From positions 1 to 64,000 of the forward strand of contig CALSTB010000003.1 in the NCBI GenBank assembly GCA_943789165.1: a stretch of 64,000 nt of DNA. Direction: 5' to 3'. Under the pieces are notes generated by a model. The model saw only the letters and a list, made by a program, of their open reading frames with translations. It searched no databases and had not been told where the DNA came from. Shown here piece by piece: positions 56,019 to 64,000 of this stretch. Numbering within the stretch: position 1 is the stretch's first letter; each line of letters begins with the position of its first letter. The stretch comes from an uncultured Bacteroidia bacterium (lineage in GTDB: Bacteria; Bacteroidota; Bacteroidia; NS11-12g; UBA9320). The translations under genes and the position numbers were made by a program.

Positions 56019-57218
56019 TTATATAATATCTACTTTTTTCATACAAGCTAACATGTGTTTATACGTTCTTCCAATGTCGGCGTCCAACCCAATCGACATG
56101 CGAATCAAGCCTTCCGATAGCCCCATTTCGTCTTGTTCTACTTCTGGAATTTCAGATGATGTTGAACTGCCAGGCGCACTAAACAACGTTTTGTAGAAAC
56201 CAAGACTAACGGCTAGATATCCTAAGTTCTCATTTTGCATTAACTCCATCAACTCATTTGCCTTTTCAATAGAGCCTGCATCAATCGTTAACATTCCACC
56301 GAATCCGTATTCCTCGTTCATTAATTTTTTGTAAACTGAATGTGACGGATGAGATGGCAGTCCTGGGTAAACCGTTTTGAGTCCTAATTCTTCAAACTTT
56401 TCAGCCAGATACATTGCATTTTTACTGTGTTGCTGCATCCTGATGTGAAGTGTTCTAAGGTTTTTTAATATACTTGAAGCTCTTAGGCTGTCCATAGTCG
56501 ATCCCAGCAACATACAAGCACCAGAATTAACGTCTCGCAACTGGTTTATAAACGCCTGAGTACCGCAAATGACTCCACCAACCGTGTCACTCGATCCATT
56601 AATAAATTTGGTAAGGCTGTGAATGGTAATATCTGCTCCAATCTTGCACGGTGAAATTGAAAGCGGCGAAAACGTATTGTCTACCACCAGTTTAATACTA
56701 TACTTTTTTGCCAAGCCTGCCAACGCTTCTATATCTGCTACTTCCAGTAGTGGGTTACTAATACTTTCACAATAAAGCACCTTTGTATTTTCGTTGATGG
56801 TTGATTCTACTTGTTCAAGATCTGTGATGTCGACAAATGATGTTTGAATGCCAAAACCAGAAGCAAAATTTTTAAGAAATGCGTACGTACCACCATAGAT
56901 AGTTCTACTGCATACTATGTGGTCGTTCGTCTTACACAACTCCATGATAACGGCCGTTATGGCGCCCATGCCACTAGCAGTTACGTTGGACGTTTCTGTT
57001 CCTTCCATTGCCGCTAGAGCTTGTCCAAGATAGAGGTTTGAAGGAGACGAATGTCTTGAATACAAATAACATCCATCGGCGTTGCCTTCGAATGTATCAA
57101 ACATTGTTTTTGCAGATAAAAAGGTGTACGTGGATGAGTCTGATATGGAAGGATTCACCCCTCCGAATTCACCAAAATACTGCAAATCTTGAATCTCGTT
57201 TGCTGGTTTAAAGTCCAT
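56019..57218 (-). CDS. Cys/Met-metabolism PLP-dependent enzyme
   Basis: 399 residues. Fold-type I PLP enzyme: YSRHSSPSNLYLGQALAAMEG, SGMGAITAV, VVDNTFSPL and the PLP Lys in HSLTKFINGSSDTVGGV (~205). Related to cystathionine gamma-synthase, methionine gamma-lyase and O-acetylhomoserine sulfhydrylase; sequence alone does not decide. Its -7 box ends 4 nt before the ATG. Confidence 0.88.
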   Translation of the reverse strand: MDFKPANEIQDLQYFGEFGGVNPSISDSSTYTFLSAKTMFDTFEGNADGCYLYSRHSSPSNLYLGQALAAMEGTETSNVTASGMGAITAVIMELCKTNDHIVCSRTIYGGTYAFLKNFASGFGIQTSFVDITDLEQVESTINENTKVLYCESISNPLLEVADIEALAGLAKKYSIKLVVDNTFSPLSISPCKIGADITIHSLTKFINGSSDTVGGVICGTQAFINQLRDVNSGACMLLGSTMDSLRASSILKNLRTLHIRMQQHSKNAMYLAEKFEELGLKTVYPGLPSHPSHSVYKKLMNEEYGFGGMLTIDAGSIEKANELMELMQNENLGYLAVSLGFYKTLFSAPGSSTSSEIPEVEQDEMGLSEGLIRMSIGLDADIGRTYKHMLACMKKVDII

Positions 57219-57654
57219 TTAACAAAGGTATTGAAACCTCTTATCAAATGGATAACGTAAATAGGCAACTTGAGAATTCATTATCTGACATTTCTGTTGA
57301 AAATCCCCAATATGTTGACTTTATTTCATTCGACTATTATCAATGGAGCTTGACACTAGAGTCATGAACCTGTTTTTAAAAATGAAAATTGACCAACTGT
57401 GTATCACATGTTATCTACATGATTTTCGGGTGTTTCCGCCAGCCCATCTCATTAACTGACAATTACTTATTGGTAGTGAATGAATTCATTTATGAAATAA
57501 AATTAGTTCAATCGAATTAGAATAATTTAAATTCATAAATATCTTTAATATTCAAAAAGATACAAGAGTTAATAATCTAATAATTCATTTTTGCTTAGTT
57601 TATGATCATAACTGGTCATGGAGAAGCCGAAATCCAGACCTTAACCAAACTAAT
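57219..57654. other. 436-bp intergenic region
   Basis: Divergent gap. It holds the PLP-gene -7 box at its left end and is then AT-rich. A 39-codon open frame (57248-57367, +) has coding-like composition (SVENPQYVDFISFDYYQW) but no support as a gene; it may be a remnant. No terminator or RNA fold recognised. Confidence 0.4.
57223..57230 (-). promoter_or_regulatory. -7 box 4 nt before the PLP-enzyme start (leaderless type)
   Basis: TACCTTTG on the minus strand, then TTAA, then ATG at 57218. TTTG (57248-57245) lies 14 nt upstream. Same geometry as at pabA. Confidence 0.5.
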
Positions 57655-59349
57655 ATGAGATTTTTAATCACACAAAAAATGCGAATGACGTTGATTGTTG
57701 GCATTTCACTACTTATAACTTTTACTGTAAAAGCTCAGACTTTAAAACCCAACTTTCAGTCAGACCATTCTTACGGGACTACTTATGACTCCCTCATCCG
57801 CGATGAGATAAATAAATCAGGTCAATCATTAAACGAAAGCTATTTCGTCATCACATACATTCAGATAGGAGCTGTAACAAGCTGGGCCCCACAATTTATA
57901 AATGCTTACAAGAAAGTAAAAGATCAAAATCTTGACATTGTTGTCGTGTTCCATTCTAACGGAGGGTTTCGGGATCAAGATGTAGAATTATTTATGAAAC
58001 GCTTTTTGGCATTGAGTCAAGCTGAAATCGATAAACTAAAAATAGTATTCAATGACTCATTTTATACAACAATTACCGGCAACAGGCACTTAGTTCGTCT
58101 GCAGTATTATTTCAGAAAGAAACTATATTTTGATGAGGAACTGAAATGGAATGCCACGGAATATTTCCCAAAACCTATCATTGACCTTTCTAATCCAAAG
58201 TCAACAATTCTGACGGAAATAGACACATTATTGATAAAAGAAAGGGATCCCTTGGTCTATAAAAATGCGTCAGAATTGTGGTTGCTAACTGATGCAAAAA
58301 GTGAATTAAACACAATCAATACCAAAAATGGTCATGTTACACCTATCTTGAACTTACCTCGCCTTTATAAAGCGAGTGATTTGTATTGTCAATTCGTCGT
58401 CCCTAATGACACTGGCAAATGTAATTATGCTAAATCACATGAGAGTTATGTAAACTCAACAAGTAGAAAAACTGTAATGGTGGATGGTTTGCATCAATTG
58501 AAAGAAGACAGTGTTTGGCTTTTCGTAAGCATTGAAGTGATGGAAGCTAACGATGAGGAATTCACTTTCACAAACGAAGAAAATGTTAAAACAACGTTCG
58601 AAATTGGGGAACCTGTGCTCAATGTATACTCATTTATGGTAAAATTTGATATCACTACACGTCAATTGGAGTTTGTCAAAGTCAATGAATATAATTCACT
58701 GGAGGGCGAAGATAAATACATTATGTACCCTAATGGTTTCTTATACAAAGACAGTACTTTAATTACAGCTTTGGTTGGCTGGGGAGAAATTGACGCAAAA
58801 ACCATTGGATTAATTGAGTTGAAATTCAGTGATTCTGGTTTAACACCTAAGACCCGCATTGCACCTACAACTATTAATTCTTCTAAAGTCAATTACTACT
58901 TCCAAAAATCGTTTTTTGTACATTTTGCTGAGCAAGAATACTTTATGTTCAATTGTGAACCACAGTTATACCTTGTTGGGAGAGAATCACCTCAATCTGA
59001 ATTTATTGGCGACGGCAACATGCCTTACCAAAAAGAGGTCTTAGCGGCCTTTCCAGAGGATCAAGTAGTTGAGAAACATAATTTCAAAATTCATTCTGTG
59101 AGTCCGATACTAAATGGGCAATATCTTATGGCATATATCAACTATAAAGGATCACCAATATTAGAAATTAAGAATAGAATGTTAAAAACCGTGGACGTGA
59201 TTTACTTGGACGAAGATGCAAACTTCAAAAAATATAACGACCTAGAATTCCGTGATGATGTCTTGATTTCAAATGACAAAATCTATCTAAAGGTCAAAAG
59301 AAACAATGAAATTACGCTGTATACATACACAATTTCTTTAATGAAATAA
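57655..59349 (+). CDS. Unknown secreted protein (564 residues)
   Basis: Signal peptide within the first ~29 residues (core LIVGISLLITFTVKA, cleavage before QT). Start could also be Met9 or Met11. The rest has no TM helix or recognisable catalytic motif. Early part (~45-140) is alpha/beta-like (YFVITYIQIGAVTSW, LDIVVVFHSNGGF), recalling a thioredoxin-like fold without the CxxC. The remainder is strand-rich like a propeller (FVVPNDTGKC, EYNSLEGEDKYIMYP). Converges on gcvT with a 10-nt gap. Function unknown. Confidence 0.65.
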   Translation: MRFLITQKMRMTLIVGISLLITFTVKAQTLKPNFQSDHSYGTTYDSLIRDEINKSGQSLNESYFVITYIQIGAVTSWAPQFINAYKKVKDQNLDIVVVFHSNGGFRDQDVELFMKRFLALSQAEIDKLKIVFNDSFYTTITGNRHLVRLQYYFRKKLYFDEELKWNATEYFPKPIIDLSNPKSTILTEIDTLLIKERDPLVYKNASELWLLTDAKSELNTINTKNGHVTPILNLPRLYKASDLYCQFVVPNDTGKCNYAKSHESYVNSTSRKTVMVDGLHQLKEDSVWLFVSIEVMEANDEEFTFTNEENVKTTFEIGEPVLNVYSFMVKFDITTRQLEFVKVNEYNSLEGEDKYIMYPNGFLYKDSTLITALVGWGEIDAKTIGLIELKFSDSGLTPKTRIAPTTINSSKVNYYFQKSFFVHFAEQEYFMFNCEPQLYLVGRESPQSEFIGDGNMPYQKEVLAAFPEDQVVEKHNFKIHSVSPILNGQYLMAYINYKGSPILEIKNRMLKTVDVIYLDEDANFKKYNDLEFRDDVLISNDKIYLKVKRNNEITLYTYTISLMK

Positions 59350-59359
59350 CTAATGCACG

Positions 59360-60466
59360 CTACACCAAAAATGGCATCTTCACCACTTTTGCTTTGAGTG
59401 CTTTTCCGCGTATTTCGATATAGATTTCAGTTTCGCGTTTTGCGTGCACTGCAGCGACATATCCCATACCAATAGCGATGCCAAGTGATGGACTTTGCGT
59501 CCCACTGGTTACCTCACCAATTGTATTTCCATCTGCATCTTGAATCGTATAATGCTGACGTGGGATACCACGGTCAATCATTTCGAATCCAACTAAGCGT
59601 TTGGTAGGCTTGTTTTCTTTTATTTTTAAATGATACTCCCAATTCACAAAAGGTTTGTCGAACTTAGTAATCCAACCCAAACCGGCTTCAATTGGAGAAG
59701 TGGTATCATTAATATCGTTTCCGTATAAACAGAATCCTTTTTCTAATCGTAAGGTGTCGCGACAACCCAAACCACATGGTAAGATATCATACGCTTTTCC
59801 CGCTTCCATAATAGCGTTCCACAAAGCTTCAACGTCTTTATTCCAAACGTATAATTCGAATCCACCTGAACCTGTGTACCCCGTGTTTGAAATTACGATG
59901 TCCTCAACACCTGCAACAGATCCCGCACCAAAATGATAAAACTCAATGGCACTTAAATCAACGTCAGTGAGTCCTTGTAACAATTTCTGAGCGTTTGGTC
60001 CTTGAACGGCTAATAAAGACAAGTCGTTCGACATATCTTGTAACTCAGCGCCAAAGCCTTTTTCTTCGTTTTGTGCAACAATCCAGTTCCAATCTTTTTC
60101 GATGTTACTCGCATTGACCACTAAGTTATATTCAGTATCATTCCACTTGTATACGATTAAATCATCGACAATCCCGCCGTCGTTGTTTGGGAAGCAATTG
60201 TACTGCGCCTGCATATCAACCAGTTTCCCAACGTCGTTAGACGTCACCCATTCGATTAATGCTGTCGCACCTTCTCCTTTCACCAAAAACTCTCCCATGT
60301 GAGAAACGTCAAACATGCCAACAGAATTCCGAACCGCCATGTGTTCTTCTTTTAGGTTGGTGTATTGAACGGGCATATTGAATCCAGCAAATGGAACCAT
60401 TTTGGCACCTAAAGCTTCATGAACATGGGTAAGCGACGTGTTCTTTAATTGTTCTGTATTGGACAT
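59360..60466 (-). CDS. gcvT: Glycine cleavage system T-protein (aminomethyltransferase)
   Basis: 368 residues. GAKMVPFAGFNMPVQYT, MFDVSHMGEF, GGIVDDLIVYKW and SNTGYTGSGGFELY are all GcvT signatures; C-terminal barrel with GEVTSGTQSPSLG. It transfers the methylene group to THF and releases ammonia. gcvP and gcvH are not nearby, usual for Bacteroidota. Confidence 0.97.
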   Translation of the reverse strand: MSNTEQLKNTSLTHVHEALGAKMVPFAGFNMPVQYTNLKEEHMAVRNSVGMFDVSHMGEFLVKGEGATALIEWVTSNDVGKLVDMQAQYNCFPNNDGGIVDDLIVYKWNDTEYNLVVNASNIEKDWNWIVAQNEEKGFGAELQDMSNDLSLLAVQGPNAQKLLQGLTDVDLSAIEFYHFGAGSVAGVEDIVISNTGYTGSGGFELYVWNKDVEALWNAIMEAGKAYDILPCGLGCRDTLRLEKGFCLYGNDINDTTSPIEAGLGWITKFDKPFVNWEYHLKIKENKPTKRLVGFEMIDRGIPRQHYTIQDADGNTIGEVTSGTQSPSLGIAIGMGYVAAVHAKRETEIYIEIRGKALKAKVVKMPFLV

Positions 60467-60501
60467 ACGTATCTCTTTTATAAGTGGTTTTTAAAGGGTG
60501 T

Positions 60502-60509
60502 CAAAAGTA
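60502..60509 (-). promoter_or_regulatory. -7 promoter element for gcvT
   Basis: TACTTTTG on the minus strand, exact -7 box, 35 bp before the ATG at 60466. Confidence 0.5.
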
Positions 60510-60541
60510 TTGTAAAAAAAGGAAATCCGGAAGTTGTGGTC

Positions 60542-60946
60542 TTAGACTTTGTACTTGCTCAGGTGTTTGTACCGTTCTCGGACAGGAGATGGAATCGGTG
60601 TAGGATCTCCTCCTTCATCTAATCTAACAAATGTTACCCGAGTTGAAAGCACCAAATCTTGTTCGCCACTATACACACTTTCTTTTCTTGCTTCGATGGT
60701 CATAGTGATAGACGACTTCCCGATTTCAGCTACCTCGCCTAAAATTTTTATCAAAAAGCCTTCTTTTACTTTCTTTTGAAAAATCAATTCTTCGATTTTT
60801 ACGGTTACCATGTTTGGCGAATGACAGGTTTGACAAGCCATTACAGATGCGGCTTCATCTATCCAAGCCATCATAATACCCCCGAACAAATTACCATGTA
60901 CGCCCATGTCCTTGGTCATGGCGATGTGTGTTGTAATTAACTCCAT
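60542..60946 (-). CDS. Acyl-CoA thioesterase (hotdog fold, YciA-like)
   Basis: 134 residues. DMGVHGNLFGGIMMAWIDEAA holds the active-site Asp helix; later EIGKSSITMTIEARKES and STRVTFVRLDEGG. Typical of YciA/cytosolic acyl-CoA hydrolases. Its start overlaps the stop of the YtxJ gene by one base (60946). Confidence 0.9.
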   Translation of the reverse strand: MELITTHIAMTKDMGVHGNLFGGIMMAWIDEAASVMACQTCHSPNMVTVKIEELIFQKKVKEGFLIKILGEVAEIGKSSITMTIEARKESVYSGEQDLVLSTRVTFVRLDEGGDPTPIPSPVRERYKHLSKYKV

Positions 60947-61311
60947 TATTGCGCGTTTAAAACTAAATCTTTCATGTTAATGGCTCCGTGACTTGCGTGA
61001 TACTGCACTTCACCTTTGTTTAGAACGAGAACCTGAGGGCTCTCATGACGTACCCTAAATCGATCAGCAATTTCATTACTGATACTTCTATACGTCAATA
61101 GGTCTAAATAATAAATAGTCGGACTAGAGTCGTCGTTGGCAACTTCTAACCTCGATTTTGCCATGCCGCTAATCGAACACGTAGTGCTATGTTTAAACAA
61201 GACTACCGGATTTTGAAAGGATGCTTCAACCGCTGCATCCAAATCCTCCAGACTTTGAATGGTCTCCCATTTCTTCGCTTTGTCAGATGATTTATTAAAG
61301 AGTCCGAACAT
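60946..61311 (-). CDS. ytxJ: YtxJ-type bacillithiol-system redox protein
   Basis: 121 residues, thioredoxin-like. VVLFKHSTTCSISGMAKSRLE carries the single active Cys of the YtxJ/monothiol bacilliredoxin family; DLLTYRSISNEIADRFRVRHESPQ and LVLNKGEVQYHASHG are also family-typical. Suggests bacillithiol as the low-molecular-weight thiol. Role: de-bacillithiolation, inferred from the family. Confidence 0.9.
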   Translation of the reverse strand: MFGLFNKSSDKAKKWETIQSLEDLDAAVEASFQNPVVLFKHSTTCSISGMAKSRLEVANDDSSPTIYYLDLLTYRSISNEIADRFRVRHESPQVLVLNKGEVQYHASHGAINMKDLVLNAQ

Positions 61312-61329
61312 GTGCTTTCTATTAGTTCA

Positions 61330-61337
61330 CAAAGGTA
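61330..61337 (-). promoter_or_regulatory. -7 promoter element for ytxJ-thioesterase
   Basis: TACCTTTG on the minus strand, exact -7 box, 18 bp before the ATG at 61311. Confidence 0.5.
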
Positions 61338-61385
61338 ACATGCGAAGGATAGAAAGTGTTTAAAGAAGTAGATAAAAAGGCGTGA

Positions 61386-61739
61386 CTACCAGAAAGTTGA
61401 AATCAAAACATCAACATCATATACGTCAAATTCGCGAAGGTCAGTTGAAAAAATAAAACTATCCTGAGGTCTTAAATCTACCCTAAATCCTTGGTAGACT
61501 GATTTTATGTATTGGCCAAATTCATCGTATAGCGCGATTTCAATTTCAACCTGTTCAATAAAGGTATTGCCATCGTTAAAAATCTCTCCATCAACCTCAA
61601 CGGTCCTGGATCCAGCCCAGAAATCAAAAATCACACTGGCTCTTGGGTTTGCAGCATCGACAATTACATCGTCTGAACAACCGTTAAAGGTGAATAGCAC
61701 GGTTAACACTGTCATAAAAGGTAAAAGTAGTTGTCTCAT
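61386..61739 (-). CDS. Hypothetical lipoprotein (117 residues)
   Basis: Signal peptide II: hydrophobic PFMTVLTVLFTFNGC with Cys21 as lipidation site, followed by SDD. The mature domain is a small beta-sandwich (VIFDFWAGSRTVEVDGEIFNDG, EQVEIEIALYDEFGQY), like the FxLYD/DUF-type Ig-like domains of proteins with added extracellular strands. No partner evident. Confidence 0.7.
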   Translation of the reverse strand: MRQLLLPFMTVLTVLFTFNGCSDDVIVDAANPRASVIFDFWAGSRTVEVDGEIFNDGNTFIEQVEIEIALYDEFGQYIKSVYQGFRVDLRPQDSFIFSTDLREFDVYDVDVLISTFW

Positions 61740-61866
61740 AATCTGTACGTTTTAATTCCACTTGATTTACGATATCCCCTAATTTCACTGATGTTCGCTC
61801 TATATAGGATGATTTCACTTATATAAATTCAAAAATCTTACCAACTCATTCTGGAACAATTTCTGC

Positions 61867-61874
61867 TATTTTTG
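61867..61874 (+). promoter_or_regulatory. -7 box 4 nt before the lipoprotein start (leaderless type)
   Basis: TATTTTTG, then AGTC, then ATG at 61879. Same spacing as at pabA and the PLP gene. No -33 TTG. Confidence 0.5.
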
Positions 61875-61878
61875 AGTC

Positions 61879-62472
61879 ATGAGAATAGTAGCAATTATGA
61901 CGGTCATTGTATGTTTAACAGCATGTGGTTTGTTCAAAAAGAATAAGGGGTCTGACCCAACAGTCATTCAAGAGGAACCTGTCACAGAAGAAACACCAAC
62001 TGAACCAACTACCCCATTAGAAGTGACCGAAATCCCACCTGCTGGAATCAAAATGACGTATGGCGAAATATGTGAAGCCTTTCTATCCACGTTACAATCT
62101 GGGTCGATTGACCAAATCAGTCAGTACACGCCAACAATTGCAGTTGCAAGAGCCATGTCGGCTAAAGAAACCAACGGCAAATCTGATAAAGAAGTACAAG
62201 GCATGATCGATGGTCTAACAGCACGATTTAACGAAAACATTGGCAAGTTAAAAACTGCTGCTTCTGAGAATAATGTCGACCTTAACAATCTCCGTGTCCG
62301 AAACTGTTTATACAACGAATCCACAGACCCTGTGATGGTTCCTAGAGTTTTGTCGGTTGAATTAAGTAATGGCGTTAAAGATTTTAGTATTCCGGTTACC
62401 GTATTGAACTATAGTGGCAAAACGTATGTCTTTGAAATTCTGATGACGACAGGAATATTTGACAAGAAATAA
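61879..62472 (+). CDS. Hypothetical lipoprotein (197 residues)
   Basis: Signal peptide II with lipobox LTAC (Cys16) after MRIVAIMTVIVC. A Pro/Thr/Glu-rich linker (~30-55) precedes an alpha/beta domain with a Cys pair at ~65 and ~140, a fold seen in NTF2-like proteins with scaffold KMTYGEICEAFLSTLQSG. No specific function. Convergent with the alkaline phosphatase gene. Confidence 0.7.
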   Translation: MRIVAIMTVIVCLTACGLFKKNKGSDPTVIQEEPVTEETPTEPTTPLEVTEIPPAGIKMTYGEICEAFLSTLQSGSIDQISQYTPTIAVARAMSAKETNGKSDKEVQGMIDGLTARFNENIGKLKTAASENNVDLNNLRVRNCLYNESTDPVMVPRVLSVELSNGVKDFSIPVTVLNYSGKTYVFEILMTTGIFDKK

Positions 62473-62496
62473 TAACTGAGCTGTAGTTCTCCCGAA

Positions 62497-63600
62497 TTAT
62501 TTCATCAAATCTAAAATCTTGTTATAGATTTCGTTGTTTTCATAAAAGCCTTGAAAATGGTGTGATCCTGGGCCGTACGCAAATACAGGGATTAACTCTG
62601 CTGTATGTCCGCCAGTGTTGAAGGAAGTGGATACTTTGTCATAATCTTGACGAATGTTGCCATCTTTATCTTTGTAAGGCGCTGCATTTAGTGACAATCC
62701 ACCCGTTTCATGGTCGGCAGTAACAATCACCAAAGTGTTGCCATCTTTTTCTGCGTAGTCCATCACGACCCCGACCGTTTTATTAAAATCTTCCATTTCA
62801 GTGAACACATAGTCGTAATCATTCGCGTGTCCACCCCAGTCGATTTGAGAACCTTCAATCATCAAAAAGCTCTTGCGATTACCAAGATAATTGAGAGCTG
62901 CGAGACTAGCTTCGGGAAGGAAATCACCTCTTCCTGCTTCCATTGTAGGCAGACCTTGACCAGCTAATAAATAGCCATATTTTTTGTTTGAATCAAAAAC
63001 CAACGACTTCCAATCTTGATAACTACTCGTATCAATTGTCCAATCATACAATTTCATATCAGACCGCATTTCTTTGAAAAAATCATTACCACCACCAGCA
63101 AAAAAGTCAATGTCAGATTTTAACAACTGTTTGGCAATGTCAAATTCAAATTTTCGGTGTTTGGTATGCGCGAAAAAACTCGCTGGTGTTGCATGTGTGA
63201 TTGACGATGTAGAAACGAGACCCGTTGTATATTTCATGGCTGAACATACTTCAATTAGATTGTTGATAGCTACACTATCCATATTCATCCCAACGGAATT
63301 GTTATACGTTTTCTCACCACACGCAAAAGCTGTTGCGCCCGCCGCAGAATCAGTAATTTTATGCGACCCAGATCTGGTATTGATAAAACCAATGTGTTTG
63401 AAACGCTTAAAATTATTGGTATTGTCTTTTTCCAGAAACAAAGTGGAAATCTGGGCAACTCCCATACCATCTCCAATAAGCAATATGATTTTCTTCGGTT
63501 TCTTGTGATAAACACTGTGATTTTGTTTACTGCTGCTGCAGGAAACGACGGCCACAATTAAGCCAAACAAGAATAACCGAAATGCATTAGTTTGAAACAT
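62497..63600 (-). CDS. Alkaline phosphatase (PhoA-like), probable lipoprotein
   Basis: 367 residues. Signal peptide with lipobox VVSC (Cys21). Metal/phosphate sites: Asp in LIGDGMGVAQI, nucleophile Ser in ITDSAAGATAFA (~93), HATPASFFAHTKHR, MIEGSQIDWGGHAND, VTADHETGG and the last His in GGHTAELIPVFAYG. Periplasmic or outer-membrane-anchored phosphomonoesterase. No pho box recognised. Confidence 0.94.
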   Translation of the reverse strand: MFQTNAFRLFLFGLIVAVVSCSSSKQNHSVYHKKPKKIILLIGDGMGVAQISTLFLEKDNTNNFKRFKHIGFINTRSGSHKITDSAAGATAFACGEKTYNNSVGMNMDSVAINNLIEVCSAMKYTTGLVSTSSITHATPASFFAHTKHRKFEFDIAKQLLKSDIDFFAGGGNDFFKEMRSDMKLYDWTIDTSSYQDWKSLVFDSNKKYGYLLAGQGLPTMEAGRGDFLPEASLAALNYLGNRKSFLMIEGSQIDWGGHANDYDYVFTEMEDFNKTVGVVMDYAEKDGNTLVIVTADHETGGLSLNAAPYKDKDGNIRQDYDKVSTSFNTGGHTAELIPVFAYGPGSHHFQGFYENNEIYNKILDLMK

Positions 63601-63655
63601 ACCTGACTATTTGTTCAGGCAAAACTGCGTATTTTTAATGAAAAACGATTCGTTT

Positions 63656-64000
63656 TTACGTTTTCTTAACCATTAGAAAACCGATCGGAATCAAAAGCAG
63701 CATAAAAAGTCCTTTCCCGCCAATTTCATCCTGCTTGCTTAACGTTTCGTATAGTGGCATCTTGATTTCCTCTTGTAACCCCTTTGTCTTTTTCTTATTA
63801 GACTTTGGAGTCTTCGTTTTAACATCGTTACGTTCCCGCTGAAATTTGGTTTTGCGCAATCTTGTGGAGTCCATTGATTCTGTTGTATCCGATACAATCT
63901 GTTTCTCATAAATGGTCACAACCGAATCCTTAACGATAGAGTCCATAACAGTGCTTGTGTCCATCACTATATCAAGATTGTTAATTGAATCATATTGGTA
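63656..64000 (-). CDS. Unknown protein with C-terminal TM helix (3' part)
   Basis: Partial: the frame stays open to the right edge, upstream of an internal GTG at 63967, so the real start is outside the window. Visible: repeated T/D-rich stretch (DTSTVMDSIVKDSVV), a Lys/Arg-rich region (KTKTPKSNKKKTKG), and a final TM segment GLFMLLLIPIGFLMVKKT. No family recognised. Confidence 0.55.
   Translation of the reverse strand, partial: YQYDSINNLDIVMDTSTVMDSIVKDSVVTIYEKQIVSDTTESMDSTRLRKTKFQRERNDVKTKTPKSNKKKTKGLQEEIKMPLYETLSKQDEIGGKGLFMLLLIPIGFLMVKKT

Noticed and set aside
57248-57367. 39-codon open frame upstream of the PLP-enzyme gene
   Set aside because: Coding-like composition but no promoter, no family match and overlap with the PLP promoter; kept only as a note on the gap.

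Overview
The window looks like a chromosomal segment of a Bacteroidota bacterium, most likely Flavobacteriales or a close relative. The evidence is: AT-rich DNA; at least 19 exact copies of the Bacteroidota -7 promoter element TAnnTTTG upstream of genes; a giant PKD-like repeat surface protein of the kind exported by type IX secretion; tandem DUF6089 outer-membrane proteins beside uppS and bamA; and a bacillithiol-type YtxJ protein. It is mostly housekeeping DNA. I see no prophage, insertion sequence, CRISPR array, rRNA or obvious genomic island.

Layout. 1-5416 (-): 5' part of a giant secreted repeat protein that runs off the left edge. 5673-11718 (-): tight five-gene run ctp-like protease, TauE/SafE permease, M28 peptidase, metF, rsgA. 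12049-12813 (-): rpmH, rnpA, yidD; rpmH (52 codons) is a short gene identified by translating the minus strand. 13070-13954 (+): MscS channel. 14077-20232 (-): five-gene run kdsD-like isomerase, manC-like pyrophosphorylase, SGNH protein, MBOAT acyltransferase, C1 peptidase, probably for making and acylating a surface polysaccharide. 20254-24270 (+): recQ, tRNA-Gln(TTG), prs, rplY, then a terminator. 24323-25333 (-): an SDR. 25395-29076 (+): arginase-like protein with a degenerate metal site, a 41-residue lipoprotein, aspS, an RRM protein. 29207-32840 (+): SDR, glycosyltransferase, pabA/trpG, CBS protein. 32859-40847 (+): envelope cluster with a BamA-like barrel, nadK (broken by one extra base), an ArsC-like protein, two DUF6089 proteins, uppS, bamA. 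40849-43487 (-): M16 peptidase, nitronate monooxygenase-like protein, aroQ. 43690-45585 (+): long-form PurF. 45620-48644: LysR regulator divergent from small proteins and an SbtA-type bicarbonate transporter. 48696-50493 (-): two GH17-like glucanases. 50731-53661 (+): DoxX, GNAT, TfoX-N, GyrI-like and two unknown proteins. 53664-54336 (-): XRE regulator and membrane protein. 54457-56012 (+): DUF1456 and rlmF. The rest: a PLP enzyme, an unknown secreted protein, gcvT, thioesterase, YtxJ, two lipoproteins, alkaline phosphatase, and a partial gene at the right edge.

Most notable points: the nadK frameshift at an A8 run; three genes whose TAnnTTTG box ends exactly 4 nt before ATG, predicting leaderless mRNAs; the LysR/SbtA locus with a 7+7 bp palindrome and small unknown proteins; the arginase-fold protein lacking most metal ligands; and the two-domain repeat unit of the giant surface protein. 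I did not find an obviously new multi-gene system. The SbtA locus is the best candidate for undescribed accessory biology.
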